Below, in pieces: positions 20,842-33,121 of a stretch of 64,000 bases of DNA. The DNA is from Edaphochlamys debaryana. Taxonomy: Eukaryota > Chlorophyta > Chlorophyceae > Chlamydomonadales. How positions within the stretch are numbered: position 1 is the stretch's first letter; the number at the start of each line of letters is the position of its first letter. The stretch is from positions 124,001 through 188,000 of the forward strand of contig JAEHOE010000141.1 in assembly GCA_016858145.1 (NCBI GenBank), written 5' to 3'. Both the position numbers and the translations under genes were made by a program. A model generated the notes under the pieces. It made no database searches. It was not told the origin of the DNA and worked only from the letters and a program-made list of their open reading frames with translations.

Positions 20842-22759
20842 CATTTACTTTTTGCCACAAGCAAAGTGCCTGGTTGACGCCGGTTACAGTTGTGTTTGTC
20901 TTGATCCATCCATCCGAGTTGAATCCCTGGCAGTCGTATCGCTGGTTACAGGCCACAGACGCAGAGTAAGGTGTGCCATACTTCGCAATGTCGGCTGCAG
21001 TGAGGAAGCATTCAAAGGGGTGTACTGATTACTTAGGGGTATAGGTACATAGGGGTCGTCTGCATGCCCCCTGCATGCACTCGCCGTACGGGTGATCGAC
21101 TCCAGGCAGCCCAACGTAGCCCATGAGTTCCTGGCACACGATAGCTGTTGTAGAGGCAGGAGCAAGGGGCGGAGCAACGGGAATACGGTCTCCTTGATGC
21201 AAGCGCGGCGGCGTGCGTGGGTTAGCCCGTCTCCACACACCCCTCCCGCCGCCGCATAGCGGCGGAGCGGTGGCGGGAGTGTATCCCGGGGCTTGGCCAG
21301 CTTGCCCCATCCACTCCTGCCCACTGATAAATGCAGTGAGCGGTGCCAACTCAACCATATGTACCGCTGACCCAGTCGCTGACCTGGAGGGCGTGGGGGA
21401 ACTGGCGGTGACGGGGGAGGTGTAGGAGGTGCCGGAGGTTTGGGCGGTTTGGAAGGTGTTGGCGGCGGTGATGCTGCACAGGGTCATGAAGGCACAGACG
21501 TACACGGGTCAATAATAATCAAGACCTGCCCATAACGTATTTCTGCCCTCACGTATAAGCCATTTGGCTGGGCAGTAGGAGCGGGGCGCGTTGGGCCACC
21601 CCGTATCCTGCTCGAAGTAGTTGCAGAAGCGCGATGTCGAGATGACCCCGCGTCGCCCGGACGTATCCGTGCAGATAAGCTCCATCACCCCATCGCAATC
21701 GCAGTCGAAAGTCGAGTAGGTTGAGCCCGCATGGGCGCACCATCCCCCGGGAAATATGGGGCGCCTGCAGCCAGCTGCGGGGAGCGGGGCAGCGTGGGGT
21801 GGAACAAGATACACATTGTTATTGGCGTCTTCTGCCAGCGCTGCTAGCAGCAGCCGGCGTTTGTGAGTTACGGTGAGTTGTGATGCGCGCGCTTGGCTCA
21901 CCTGTTCGGACGAAGAGGCAAAGGTTGGCTTTATCACTGATGGCGACCTCCCGTGGCCACACGGCACGCTTCAGCGCTCCAACCCCGTTTACGTACGTGA
22001 AGCCAAGACACGACTAGTCTCCGTTGCAACGAGATGCTAGGTCGGCTAGGTCTTGGGTGTGGGCGTGATATGTGTGGGCGGCAGGCAGGACGGGGAAGCG
22101 GAAGAGATGTATGGTCACAGGTCCTTACAGGTGAAGATTGGCAACAATTAACCCTACTTTTTGCGTCATCAGAGTTGTTCAGGCCGTACACGACGCTCGT
22201 GATGTCACCTCCCAGTACGTTAACTGCCTCAAAGGACGTGTACCCGGCCGTTTCATTGCAGCCGGAGAAGCCTGAGGGACACATAGGCAGGGGGGATCTA
22301 CTCGTGCTGCTTGACCCTCGTCACCGCTAGTGGCACACAGACGGACGTTACCTGGAGACAGCGGTGGTTTCGGTGGAGGAGGGGGTGGCGATGGAGGCCG
22401 CGGTGGCGGCCGAGGAGGAAACGGCGGGCGTGGGGGACGCGGCGGCCTCGGCAAAGGCGGGGCTGCATACATTTATGGAGTTGGCACAGTCGTCATGCAC
22501 CGCACTTTCAAGTAGATACGTGCGTACGGAACATGCTCACGTGGTTCGAACCATGCAAGTCGGCAGTAGGAGCTGGGTGCGTTGGGCCATTCTGTGCTGG
22601 CGTCGTCGTAATTGCAGCCTCTGCTCCACGAGATGACCCCACGCCGCCCAGACGTGTCCGTGCAGACGGCTTCTGCAGATCCATCGGCGTCGCAGTCAAA
22701 GCGCGACAGGGTTGCGCCCTGGTGCACGCACCACCAGCAGGGCGCCGAGCAGTCGTAGG
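20842..22759 (-). CDS. Secreted wall/adhesion protein fragment: Cys-rich DxDxDG domains, HRGP linkers, SRCR- and PAN-like pieces
   Basis: Exons with matching phases: 22759-22541, 22462-22352, 22271-22129, 21901-21553, 21473-21384. Less certain ones lie near 21150-21090 and about 21017-20842. Exons 1 and 4 each encode a domain with the pattern WC-H-G-T-S-FDCD-DG, CTDTSGRRGVIS, CNY, WPNAP-SYC. The DCDxDG loop resembles a calcium-binding EF-type loop. Exons 2 and 5 are hydroxyproline-rich linkers (RPPPRPPSPPPPPPKPP). Exon 3 is Cys-containing. The piece AIVCQELMGYVG resembles the core of an SRCR domain; NQRYDCQGFNSDGW resembles a PAN/apple Cys motif. The 5' start is not found, and the 3' end is lost: the last donor (AATG/GTAGGTATT) lies 12 bp from the KDZ terminus. 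Probably a disrupted extracellular-matrix gene. Confidence 0.6.
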
Positions 22760-25700
22760 CTGGTGCATGGGAGGCACCAGGGCACGCGCAAGAAGCATGA
22801 GTTCAGGTGAGAGTAGTGGCTTGCAGTACACGTAGCTAACACCAACGGTTGTGCCTAGATAGATAGTGCCCTCTGGCGCTCGGTTTGGCATGCACTGATG
22901 TACTGCAGTGACCGCAGTGCTTGTGCTTGGATGGAGCACAATTGGAATGAGCGAACCGGCGGCAAAGCCCAGGGTTTACCACGGTTGATCTTTCGTACAG
23001 AACCTGCCATACATCCAGCTATGGTCAAGAGCTGGGCCCATTGGCGGTGCTGCTAGCGAGACCGATCGGTCTTCTCGGCGAGCTTGGGACCGCATTACTT
23101 GTGCTTGGAATGAGGTCGACGCAGCACCTGATGCGTGCGTCATGTGACTACCAGAAGTCCCGCAGCTAGAAGGCTTCTCCTTGGGCGCCCGCATCCAGCT
23201 ATCAACCCGTACTGCATAGCGGCTCCCATGGCATCTCACCAGGGGGTTAGGATCTGTAAGAACTTTACCCTGCATGCAAAGTTCTGGCCTCAAGTAAAGC
23301 TGGGAGGAGGTGTGGGTGGCGAGGGGGGCGGAGCGTTCGAGGGGGTCACAAACTTTCGTCCCCGGATGTAACAACGGGGTTGCTATCTTCTCATCTCAAA
23401 AGCGTCCTAGGATGCCAATCCAGAGTCCAACCGGCGGACCCCGTTACGACGGAACCCTAGTACTCCTACCGGGGGGGGGGGTCCCGAACTCTTGCCCAGC
23501 ACCGTCCGAAGTTTTGTTACAGCAGTCTGACGGAGCCCGGTGTGACACGCCTTTCCCGGTGTGTGGAGGCATGGTTTGAAGGAAGTTCGGACAAATGGAG
23601 GTGCCTGAGCACCACCGACAGCAGGTATGGTGGTCCAAGGGTGGCTCCATCCGGGTAGCACTGTCGGCATGTCATTGCGAGGGACACTTCATCACGACCG
23701 CCGCTGTTGCCTCTATCTAGATGGGCGTGGCCCATACTGCGCCGCTGACCCTAAAGCGGCGTACATGAGACCTAGGATATGACTTGCGCGGATGCAAGGT
23801 ACCGGAGAGCACATGTATAAACGTGGGCTTTGTTCAAGAAACCGGTCATCACGCGCTCAAAATGGGTTAAACGTATGCCGTGCACGGCAGTGGAGAGGGT
23901 GTCAAGGGTTCCGGAGCTTCTGTGGGGTGGCGTAGGAAACCCATGTTCCACAGCTGCGCCGCGCGACATCTTGAGCCCATTCCAGCCCGCCTTTCCTCCC
24001 GGGGCGGAGGGCATTTGGTGTCATAATCCACCAAGCGGGTTTATGGCCACTTGGGCCCTCCACCTCAGTAACCTCACAACGGCCCGTCCTGCAGCGCAGC
24101 TCAAGGCGGCCTGTGGCCTCCACCTCAGCTGAGTTCATGTCCTCCCGGCCGCTGCCCCCGTACGTGGCCCTGGAACGTGGCCCCCATCCCCCTTCGGCTC
24201 CACCACCCATACATTACCACCCACCTTCGGCTCCTCCGCCCGCCACGCACGCACCCAAGCCCTGCCACCGTGGTCTTATATGCACAAGCCCCTGCCTGCC
24301 ACCACTACCACTGAACCAACTATAACAACAGCGCCCCCGAGTCCTACATCTATCGCCTGATAGCCTTCCAGAGAGTCTGAACCCGACTCGCGCCCGCTGG
24401 CTGCGTACGTCAACCAATCAATGCACACTGCATGCAGGTCCCCTCCCAACTCCTTCCTTTCTTGCCATCCGGGTGGTCCGAGACTTCTTGGTTCCAGGGT
24501 CCCTCCAGAGCATCTGAACCTTTGACACTCTAGCTCTGGGACCCCTTCGCTGAAGCTCAGTGTTCTCAGTGTGCCCCGGGACAGTACGCTGGGTGCGTTA
24601 GGTCGTAAGTGAACGTGCGTCCTGGCATACATGCGATCGCCCATGTGATGGCAAGCCCTTTAAGAGTTAACCTGAGCCCTCAATACCCTCACGCCCCCCC
24701 TAGCCCGGGGGGGGGGGCGTCGTGGGACAGTTTTGTTTGTCGGCCAAGCACAACTCACAAAAAGCACAACGCCTCACCCTCTGTGGTGACAACAAGGCAC
24801 AGCGTCGTCAGTGCCACGAGGACAGCCCACAGCAGCCGATGTGAACGCCACTGCGCCGCGCCTGGCACTACTGCCAGAACTGTTTCTCTCTTCATAGCAG
24901 AGACGTCGCTATCAAAATGTAACTAGCAGGTCGCGCCCAACAGGCACTTTGCGCCGCATGGGGGGTAAAGGCAGCTAATTTTAGGCAGGACAAGTCTGAT
25001 AGCCACGGCGAGTTCCCGAGCGACCTTAAGTATGCGGGGCGCGCTGTCGTCTCGAGCCAAGTGGAGACACTATCGTACACGCGTGGCAGACATGTTTCTG
25101 TCCCTGTGTAGCCAGACCCTGTAGTTCTCGCGCATACAATCACACTAAACTTGCAGCTGCAAACGGGTCGAGTCGCGGCGCGACAACTTTGTTGGCTTCT
25201 CGAGCCAGCTCTATCTCCCTCGTGCTGCACCGGGATGCGGAACTTGTGCACGTGGGATTGGCTAACATACAGCTTATTACCTCGGAAGGATCGCGATTCA
25301 TGCAGGTTAATCGGCGGCCCCACGCCCCCGTGTCCGCTTCCCCCCGCCCCTTGGGGGGTTGCTCCGCGGCGGGCGGGGCTTCAGCCCAAGGATGCCATAG
25401 CATGTCCAAACTAGCTCAAGGTTGCTTTGGTACACGTTGCGTGTCTGCACACGCACGGTTGGGGCGGAAGTCGGGTTCAATCGGTCAGGTGCCTCCAGCA
25501 GTCCAGGGGCGTTACGCGAAAAGCAAGGCCAGCAAAGTGCAACAACATCTCTGGCGAGGTACTACTCGCCACACTGCTCTTGCGAGCAGAGAGCGATGTC
25601 CATCAAAGCCAGGCGGCACAGCGAAGCCTTCCAGCCTTCCGCCCGAAGCTGTTTTACTGTGCAGGGGTGGCGCGCAGCGTCTCCGAAGGCTCGCTATACG

Positions 25701-26539
25701 CCCAGACCCGCCCAGCACCATCATACAGACCTGAATGTGAAGGGGGGTCGACCTGGACAGGCTGTCCGTTTCACGGCCATACATGCATGTGTGTACAAGC
25801 CCACAAACCGCTTTATAGCCGACGGATGGGTTGCGGGGGTTGCGCAGGTGGGAAGACACGGGGGGCGGGAAGGGGACACGGGGGGCGGACTGACGGGGCA
25901 AGAGGACGGTGGAGCCTCCGAGGCTGTGCTCCTCGTTGGGCATATGCATTGCGTGTCGTCTTCAGGGTGCAGGGCTCCCACCTTGGGGCTTGCGGGGAAC
26001 GCGCCCCGAGCGAGTTGCCCAGGCTGGCGGCCACAGCCAGATGGGGATTGGCGACTCGCGACCGTCGGACGGGTATTGGGGTCTGGCAGCTTGACTTTGC
26101 TTAGAAAGCGCCTGGGCGCAGGGCCGATCGAGAACACAGCTGCACGGCGTTGGCGAAATGAAGCGAACCATAACCCCTCCCGTAACTCGTGTACGTGTCC
26201 ACCCGCGAGATCCCTTGCCGCATTGCCCTGGCCCCACAACAAGGCGCCTCGCACTTCAATGCCTTCCAACCCCTGCGAGGAAGGTACCCCCTCCCCCTCG
26301 ACTCATATGTGCGGCACCTCGCCACTACGGCCGTCGCTCAGATCCTAGTTCTGACTAGCTCAAACCTGCACTGCAGCCCTGATCGAAGCACATCTACAAA
26401 GAGCCACTACATCCATCGCTTAAGCAGGGGAGAGGGGCACCTTCTGATCGTGATGTTTCTGGATGAGCACAAGCCCACACGACCTGCGACCACTTCGCAA
26501 ATCACCCTGACTGCCCTAACTCCAAACTTCCGCACTAGC
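22760..26539. other. Long gene-poor interval
   Basis: No complete gene is recognised. The stretch 22980-23370 on the minus strand has a weakly protein-like frame (ELCMQGKVLTDPNPLVRC; LDHSWMYGRFCTKDQPW) that could be upstream exons of the wall gene. Poly-G runs sit at 23470-23482 and 24707-24718. A CCACC/TTCGGCTCC low-complexity patch is at 24190-24240. ORFs near 25420-26350 have biased composition and no motifs. Confidence 0.4.
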
Positions 26540-29500
26540 TCAGTCCAGCTCAAACAGCAGGGAGTTGTCATCCGCGCAGGAGCCGCCCCCCTCGGCAGCG
26601 TCAGCGGCAGCAGCGGCCGCCGCCACCGCCAGCGACGGCGCCGCCGCGTGCACCGCCTCCGCCATCACAGCATCCGCGTCCTCGCTCGCCTCAAGACTCT
26701 CGCCCGCTCCGCCAGCTTCGCACAAGTGCCGGTGGCGATCTCCGGCCGCGGGGCTGTGCGGAGGCGAGCACACGACAGCCGGGTGCGAGCCCTCCCCGCC
26801 GGCTCCCGCCCCTGCTCCCTGAGGCGTCGGCACACCGGCCGCTAACAAAGCGCTTGCTCCCGTGCCTCCCTCCTCGTCCTCGTCATTGTCACAGTCCTCC
26901 TCGTCGCTGCTCCAGGCCCAATCCATTTCGTCGAGCGGGTGCGAGGACAGAGCCCTGCCGGCCGCTGCGGGCGGCGGCGGGGCGGCGGCTCCGCGGGAGT
27001 AGGTGGTTCGGGCCACTCCCCGCACCGGCTCCCGCCGCTCAGCTGCCGGCCCCGGCGTCGTCGGCGGCACGGGCCCGGCGGCGGCGGCTGCAGTGGCGGC
27101 TGGCGCCGAGGGCGCGCCTACCGGGCCCACGCGGGTGACGGGCCGCGGCGGCAGAGAGATGGAGGAAGCGCCGCCGCCACTGCTGCCGCCTCCGCCAGCG
27201 GCCAGGGCGGCTTGCGCCTTCGCCAGCTCCGCCTTGACGCGGGTCAGCTCTGCCCGGGCCTTCGCCGCCACCTCCTCCTCCGAGCCCTGCCGGCCCTCCG
27301 CCGCCGCCGCCCGCCGGAGCGAGTCCATGGAGGAACCCGGGGTCGCCCCCGCCGCCCCTGATCCGCCGGGACTGGAGCCGCCGACGGCGCCGCCAGGGGA
27401 CCTGCACAAAGCGACAGGAGGTGAACATCACGAGAATGAAGCTGGGCTGCAGCTATGCGGGTGAAAAGGCTTCACACGTCAACGTGTGACTGTGTTGCCA
27501 TGCTGCGGTCATGTCCAAGTCACCTCGAGGCGCATGTCTGACATGGGCTTGGGAGCCGCCCCCCGCCCTGCAGCCACCCCGCCCCCGATACTCTCCGGCC
27601 CTAGGCAGCAGTGCGATGCAGAAGGCACGGCCCCACGGACCCACGCCCCCTGGGCACAGGCTCTGTGCGGGCGCCCCTACACGGCTACAGCCCTTCACCA
27701 CCACCCGCCCTGCCGTCCGTCCTCCAGCCCCCCCGCCCCAACACGCACCTCGCCATCGCCAGGCTGCACAGTCCGTCCTCGCCGCCGCTGCCGCCCGCGC
27801 CGCCGCCCGCTGCCGCGCCCCGCCGTGCCGCCGCCACCCGCCGGATCACGGCCGCGGCCATGCTGGCAGCGGCGCTGCCGCCGCTGCCGCTGCCGCCAGC
27901 ACCGCTGCCGCTGGCCCGGCCCGAGGCGCCCGGGCCCACGGTACTGATGGTACCGTCCGAGTTGAGCTCACGGCCGCTGAGGAGGCCAAACGAGAGGGCG
28001 CAATGCGGGCAAGTGGTCGAGGAGAGGGCGAGGAGGAGGCAACGCGTGCGGACAGGGGGATCGGGTGAATAGCTTGGAGGCGGGGGGGAGTGCCCGGCCC
28101 CAAGTGTACCCATCGTGCCCGTCGCCCTCCCTGCCCCCGTGCGCCCGCCACCGCCCGGCCGGCACACATGCCGCCTGACCTCCTTGCACCCCCCCTCCTC
28201 GGCTCCCCACCTCGCCCGCATGATCTCCTCCACCAGAGCCAGCGGCAGCGGCCCCAGCTGCAGGGGCGTGTTGCTGCACCTGGGGGGTGGGGAGAGAGCG
28301 GGGATATGGTGGGGACAGGGTCAGGGACGGGCCACATTATGCACGCACACCATGGCAAGGCTTTGCGGGGGCCAGGCACGCAAGGACCAGACGGTACCGT
28401 ATCCAGCCAAGCCGCGTGTCCCTTCAGGTGCCAGCCCAACACCCCGCGCGCTCCGGCACCCGCCGGACTCTGTTCCCGTGCTTGGCGGGGTCGAACTCGG
28501 GGGGGCACTCCAGCAGCGCCTGCAGCTCCTCCGCCAGCGCCCGACAGCCGCCAGACAGAGAACTCAAGCCCCCGCCCCCTCCGCCGGTGCTAGCAGGGGG
28601 CCGAGCACCTGGCAGCCCCGCCCGTCCCGCAGCGGGAGCTGACGTCAGCAGGTGATCGTGTTCCGAAGCGGCGGCCGCTTCAGCGTCCGTGTCCTCGGCC
28701 CCAGCCTCGGCGTCGGCCTCGGTCTCTGCGTCCGGGCCTCGGGCCTGCGGCGGCGGCCAGTCCTGCTGCAGCCAGAAGAAGTAACGGCCGCGGGGCGCCT
28801 GAGGCTGTCCGGACTGGCCGGACGGGGCCAGGCCGGACTGGCCGGACTGAGCCGGCGGCTGGGGCTGCGAGGAGGCGGCCGGATCGGAGCCGGCTGCTGC
28901 CCCGCTGCTGGAGGAGGGCGCGCTTGTCCCAGCGGCGCCGCTGCTGCCCGCACTGCCGCTGCCCGCACTGCCGCCGCCCGTGGTGCCCTGCTTGGGGCGG
29001 TGCACCACGGAGCGGGGGGAGCGCACCTCCAGCACCCCTCCGCCGGACGCCTGAGGCACCACCCTAGGGGGAGGCAGGGACCGGGGCAAACGCTTCTGTG
29101 AGGCGGGGGACTTGACTGGGGTTCCACCTTATGGCCTTGTCCCGTCAGGGCCAGCAGCCTTCAGCCATGTCCCGCCGCCGCAAGCGCACGCAAACGGGGA
29201 CGGCCACGACAGACAGGGAACGAGCCAACTCCCGCCAACCCGGACTGGAGGGCCATCAACCTAGGCTCATTCACTACGTCCGCGCCTGAACACGGTGCGT
29301 GTGGGCGACAGAGTGAGCTCCAGCTCCGACCCCGCCACGTCCACACCGCCGTCGCCCGGGCCCTCGGCCGCCGCGAAGATGCTGCCGTACTGCTGCTGCT
29401 GGGATGCCGCACCGCCTGGGGAGCAGGAGCAGAACAGGATCAGACGCACATGCACAGGGCAGCCGCATCAGCCGATCAGGGCTCAAGCCTCAAAAAACCC

Positions 29501-32148
29501 GCAAGCTAAAAAGTTATCCTGCCGTACACCCCGTACGATTCGTACCGTCGGGCTGGCGCTCGCTCCACAGCAGCTTGACCACCCCCGGGTCATCCACTGA
29601 CGCCACCAGGCTGAGGCTGCCGCGGCGGAGGTCGGGGACCACCCAGCGGGGACCGCCAGAGGACGACGTCGACGGGGATGACGGCGAGCCACTGGCGGCG
29701 CCGTCAGCCGCAGATCCAGGGCCGCCGCCGCCACCTGCCACCGCCGCTGCGGCGCTGCTGCACGCTGTGCTGAAGCTGACCTGGACGGGACAGGGGGCAC
29801 GCGCAACCGCCACGCCCTGCCGGTACGGCAAAAGGGGCGGCAGCGGCGGAGGCGGAGCCGCCGCTGCCGCTGTCGCCGCTGACGGCGCCACTGCAGCCCC
29901 AGCCCCGGCCCCTGCCGCTGGCGCTGCTGCCGCCGCCGCCGCCGGCGGCTCCGCCACCTCGAGCATGCAGCCCGCGTTGACCTCGAGCAGCTTGTGCCAG
30001 CGGGGCAGCTGCAGGCGGTAAACCGAGATGTAGCACAGCCGCCCGCGGTCGGCGCCGCCCGCCGCCACCGCCGCCTCGCCGCCGCCGCCGGCTGCCAGGC
30101 TGGCCCCGAGGGAGACCTGCGCGCCCAGGGGGGCGCTGCTGGCTCGGTTGCCGGGGGAGGTGGAGGCGGACCGGGGGCCCGTTGCCTGCAGGTTGCACAC
30201 GGGGGTTTGGGAGGGGCCAAAAGGCAAGGGTCGAGATTTGCTGCATGCATGGCCCTAGCGTCACGGACGCCCGCCTTGCGCGCCCACAGCCCTCATGCGC
30301 CACTGACAAGCTGGGGCCATTGTCCGTTCGGATGCAGGGCCCCAAACCGGACTCTGTGCACCTCCCGTACCCGGCCTCCGCACCTGCGCCTGCTGCTGGG
30401 GTGTCAGGAAGACACGTGACACGTTGGCGTACGACGGCAGCCACGACCTCAAAAAACCGTCAACCGACAGATGCTGCAACGAGTCCAACGACTCGTACCG
30501 GCAGTTGCCGGCGGCCGCCAGCCCGCCACGCGTCAGCCCGCCGCCGCCCGGCCGCCCGCCAACGGTGCTGCCGGGGCCGCCCCGACCCGCGCGGAGCGGT
30601 GCGGTGGGCGTGGCGGCAGCGGGCCTCGGGGGCCGCGGCAGCGGCGGGCGGCCGGAGGAGGAGGCGGTGGAGCCGGTGACGGGGGCAGAGGGACGGGGCC
30701 TCAGCCCGCCATCGTCTTGGTCGGTCTGCGGGAGGGGGCAGGAGCGGCGCACGAGCGGTGGAAGGGCTTTCGCGGGTGTGCGGATGCCAGCAGAAGGTCA
30801 GCTCGGTGCATCTGCGATCTGCCTGATCCATGCACCTGGCCCCTGCCTGGGGCCCCGGCATGACGCTGGCTGTACGCGGCAAGGGGCCAGCCCTTACAGC
30901 ACTGAACCAACTCTGCAGCACGCAGCGGCTCACCTCGGGCGATGCGTCCGCTGCGTCCTCCGCCTCTGCGCCCTCCGCCCCCTCGCCCCCCGCGGCCCCC
31001 TGCGCCCCTTCCAGCCCCAGCGCCTCCAGCAGGGGCTCCAGCTGCTGCCACAGAGCCAGGGAGGCGGGCGGGGGAGGGTAGTACACCACCCGCTGCCCCT
31101 GGGGTCCCTGCGCGCCCGCGCCGGCACCGGCGGCAGTGAAAGCGGCCGGGTTGCCCCCGGCTGGGGGCACAGGCCGGCGGGGCCTGCCGCCCGCTCCCGC
31201 TGGCTCCGCTGGGGCCGGCGGGGCGGGGCCGTACGACGCTGCTGACGTCAGCAGATCCAGCGCCGCGGCCGTGGCCTCGCTGAGCTCCGCGCCGCCCGCG
31301 TCGCCGCTCCCCGGCCTGCACCCCAGCACGATGACGTCCAGGGGCAGGCGGGCTGCGGCCAGGGCGCCGCTCACCTGGCGGCACTGCTCCGGGTCCAGGT
31401 CGGGCTGGGGGGAGGGCAAGGGGGGAGGCGGGGGTTTAGAGGGGAAGGAGGGGAGGGCGGAGGGGGTCCAGGGAGCGAGGGCGCGCAGGCAGGTTGGGCC
31501 TTGAAGGTGCCGGACGCTGCCGAAACCCCTGCCTTGTGTCCGGGTGCTTAACCGGAAGATGAAGACGACTGAGCCACGGGGCACCCGGTGCACATTACTG
31601 GTGCTTCGTAAGAGCAATCGCAGCTCAGCCGCGTATGGCACCTGCCCCCCTTCAAACCCCGCATGTGTGGCACCCACCGAACGAATAGTCCATCCCCCAG
31701 CCAGAGGCGCCCTCGACCCGTGCCCCGCACGGGTACCCCCCACCACGGGGCCTTGGCACCTGCTGATCCCCCCTACCTCTGATGCTACGAATGCCATCAC
31801 CCGCGATGTGGGGGTGCGCTTTGCGGCCAGAAGCGCGAGCCGCAGGGCGGCCAACAACTGGCATTGCTCCCCCGCATGGCAGGCCACATCGAGGCCGAGC
31901 AGCGCGGCCGCGTCCGCGGCCGGTGGGACGGCTGTCGCTGGACGTCCACCACTGGTCAAGACTGTAAGACTGGGCTCCGGAGTGAGCGCTGAGTCCAAGT
32001 TTCCGCCAGGCACCAGCAGCGGGGCTTTCGCGATAAGCCGCACAGCCGCAAGCTCAAATGCCAGGCGGCTCCCGGAGTAGTCCTCTGAGCGACTGGCAGC
32101 AGAGCTGTTGTCGAGGCTGGACGGGACGCACAGAACGGCAAATGTCAT
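26540..32148 (-). CDS. Proteasome-receptor-like fusion: RPN10-type VWA plus RPN13-type PRU domain
   Basis: Nine exons in consistent phase: 32148-31777, 31404-30934, 30725-30384, 30185-29546, 29415-29278, 29115-28443 (acceptor least certain), 28279-28211, 27976-27749, 27401-26540; 1264 codons. Residues 1-281 follow the RPN10/S5a VWA fold: TFAVLCVPSSLDNSS, EDYSGSR, ALRLALLAAKRTPTSRVMAF, LPLDVIVLG, QRVVYYPPPPASLALW. From about residue 460 to 765 the strands of a PRU domain (RPN13/ADRM1) appear in order: HKLLEVNAGCMLEV, DPGVVKLLWSER, ELELTLSPTRTVFRR, GGVLEVRS, RYFFWLQQ, separated by long Ala/Gly/Ser insertions. Both receptors sit on the 19S proteasome and bind ubiquitin. No RPN10 ubiquitin-interacting motif or clear DEUBAD is visible; the C-terminus has an acidic DEMDWAWSSDEEDCDNDEDE stretch. 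Two adjacent genes cannot be fully excluded (an in-frame ATG exists at 30752). Confidence 0.65.
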
Positions 32149-33121
32149 GAGGAAGCCCGAAACGGATGACCCCAGCTTGCCCAGCTGCGCGCACCACCGC
32201 CCGCTTACATGTATGTGATCATGACTGCGTCGCCTCCTGCTCCCAATCACGCCCGGTGTGTGGTTCGAGGCTAACGCATTGCGAGGTCCCAGCGCCTAAG
32301 CAGCAGGTAAGCTCTATCAAGAGTTCGGTTTGATGCAGGCTGCGAGTTGTCTCGTGTGTCTGGTTTGTGGGCGTGTGAGGGGGCACTCTTCCAGCCACAT
32401 CGGTGCAGCGTCCGCTCGATGGCGTGGCTGGCACGGCTCCTGGCGCGCACAACGCACCCTTCCAAGATAAGCATCTACTCATCCACTAGACACCCCGGCA
32501 ACCTTCAGGGGCATGGGGGACCCCAACGAACCCCGCAAGCACGATGTCCATCCCACATCCGAAGACTGACGCGTGCCCACCGCAACACGCGACACCCGGC
32601 GCAGGCGCTGATGCGTGGCATCCATCTACCCCCCTGGCGCTTTCGCAGCGCCGACCCAAGCGGGGGCATGTCGGCACGCACCAATACCCGCCGCTCCCCG
32701 CCATCCCCCGCGCGGCTGCCACCAGAGCCCCCAACCGCCCGAACCCCGCACCCGCAAAGACCCCGGATCCCCATGCGGCAGTGAGCCACCTTACTGAACC
32801 GCTTTGATCATCCTTCGCGGTGCCGTGCAATCACAGCATTGGCGGCCTCACCCGCGGCGATGCCTGCGCGAAAACCGTCCTCGCGCGGCAAGCCCGTTGA
32901 GTTAAAAGCCCGGTCCTTCAGGTGGTACTTGAAGCGCGGCTTGGTTCTGGACTCGCGAAGGCCCTCATATGAGGTCATCCGCGCGGCCCATCCGCAACCC
33001 ATGGGCCCCGTCTGGCGAGAATGCAGCGCCCAGGCCGCCCACACGCGACAACGCGCCCGACACCAACCGGCCTGAACAAACACACAGCTCAGCGCAGCGT
33101 TTCAACAATCCAAGCAGCGAC
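32149..33121. promoter_or_regulatory. Divergent intergenic region
   Basis: 973 bp between the start codons of the minus-strand proteasome-receptor-like gene and the plus-strand LEA-like gene. It must hold both 5' regions; no clear TATA box or repeat was seen. Confidence 0.4.

Noticed and set aside
25422..26348. 308-codon plus-strand ORF and its overlapping partners
   Set aside because: Several overlapping frames are equally open, the composition is biased, and there is no motif, splice logic or conserved domain.
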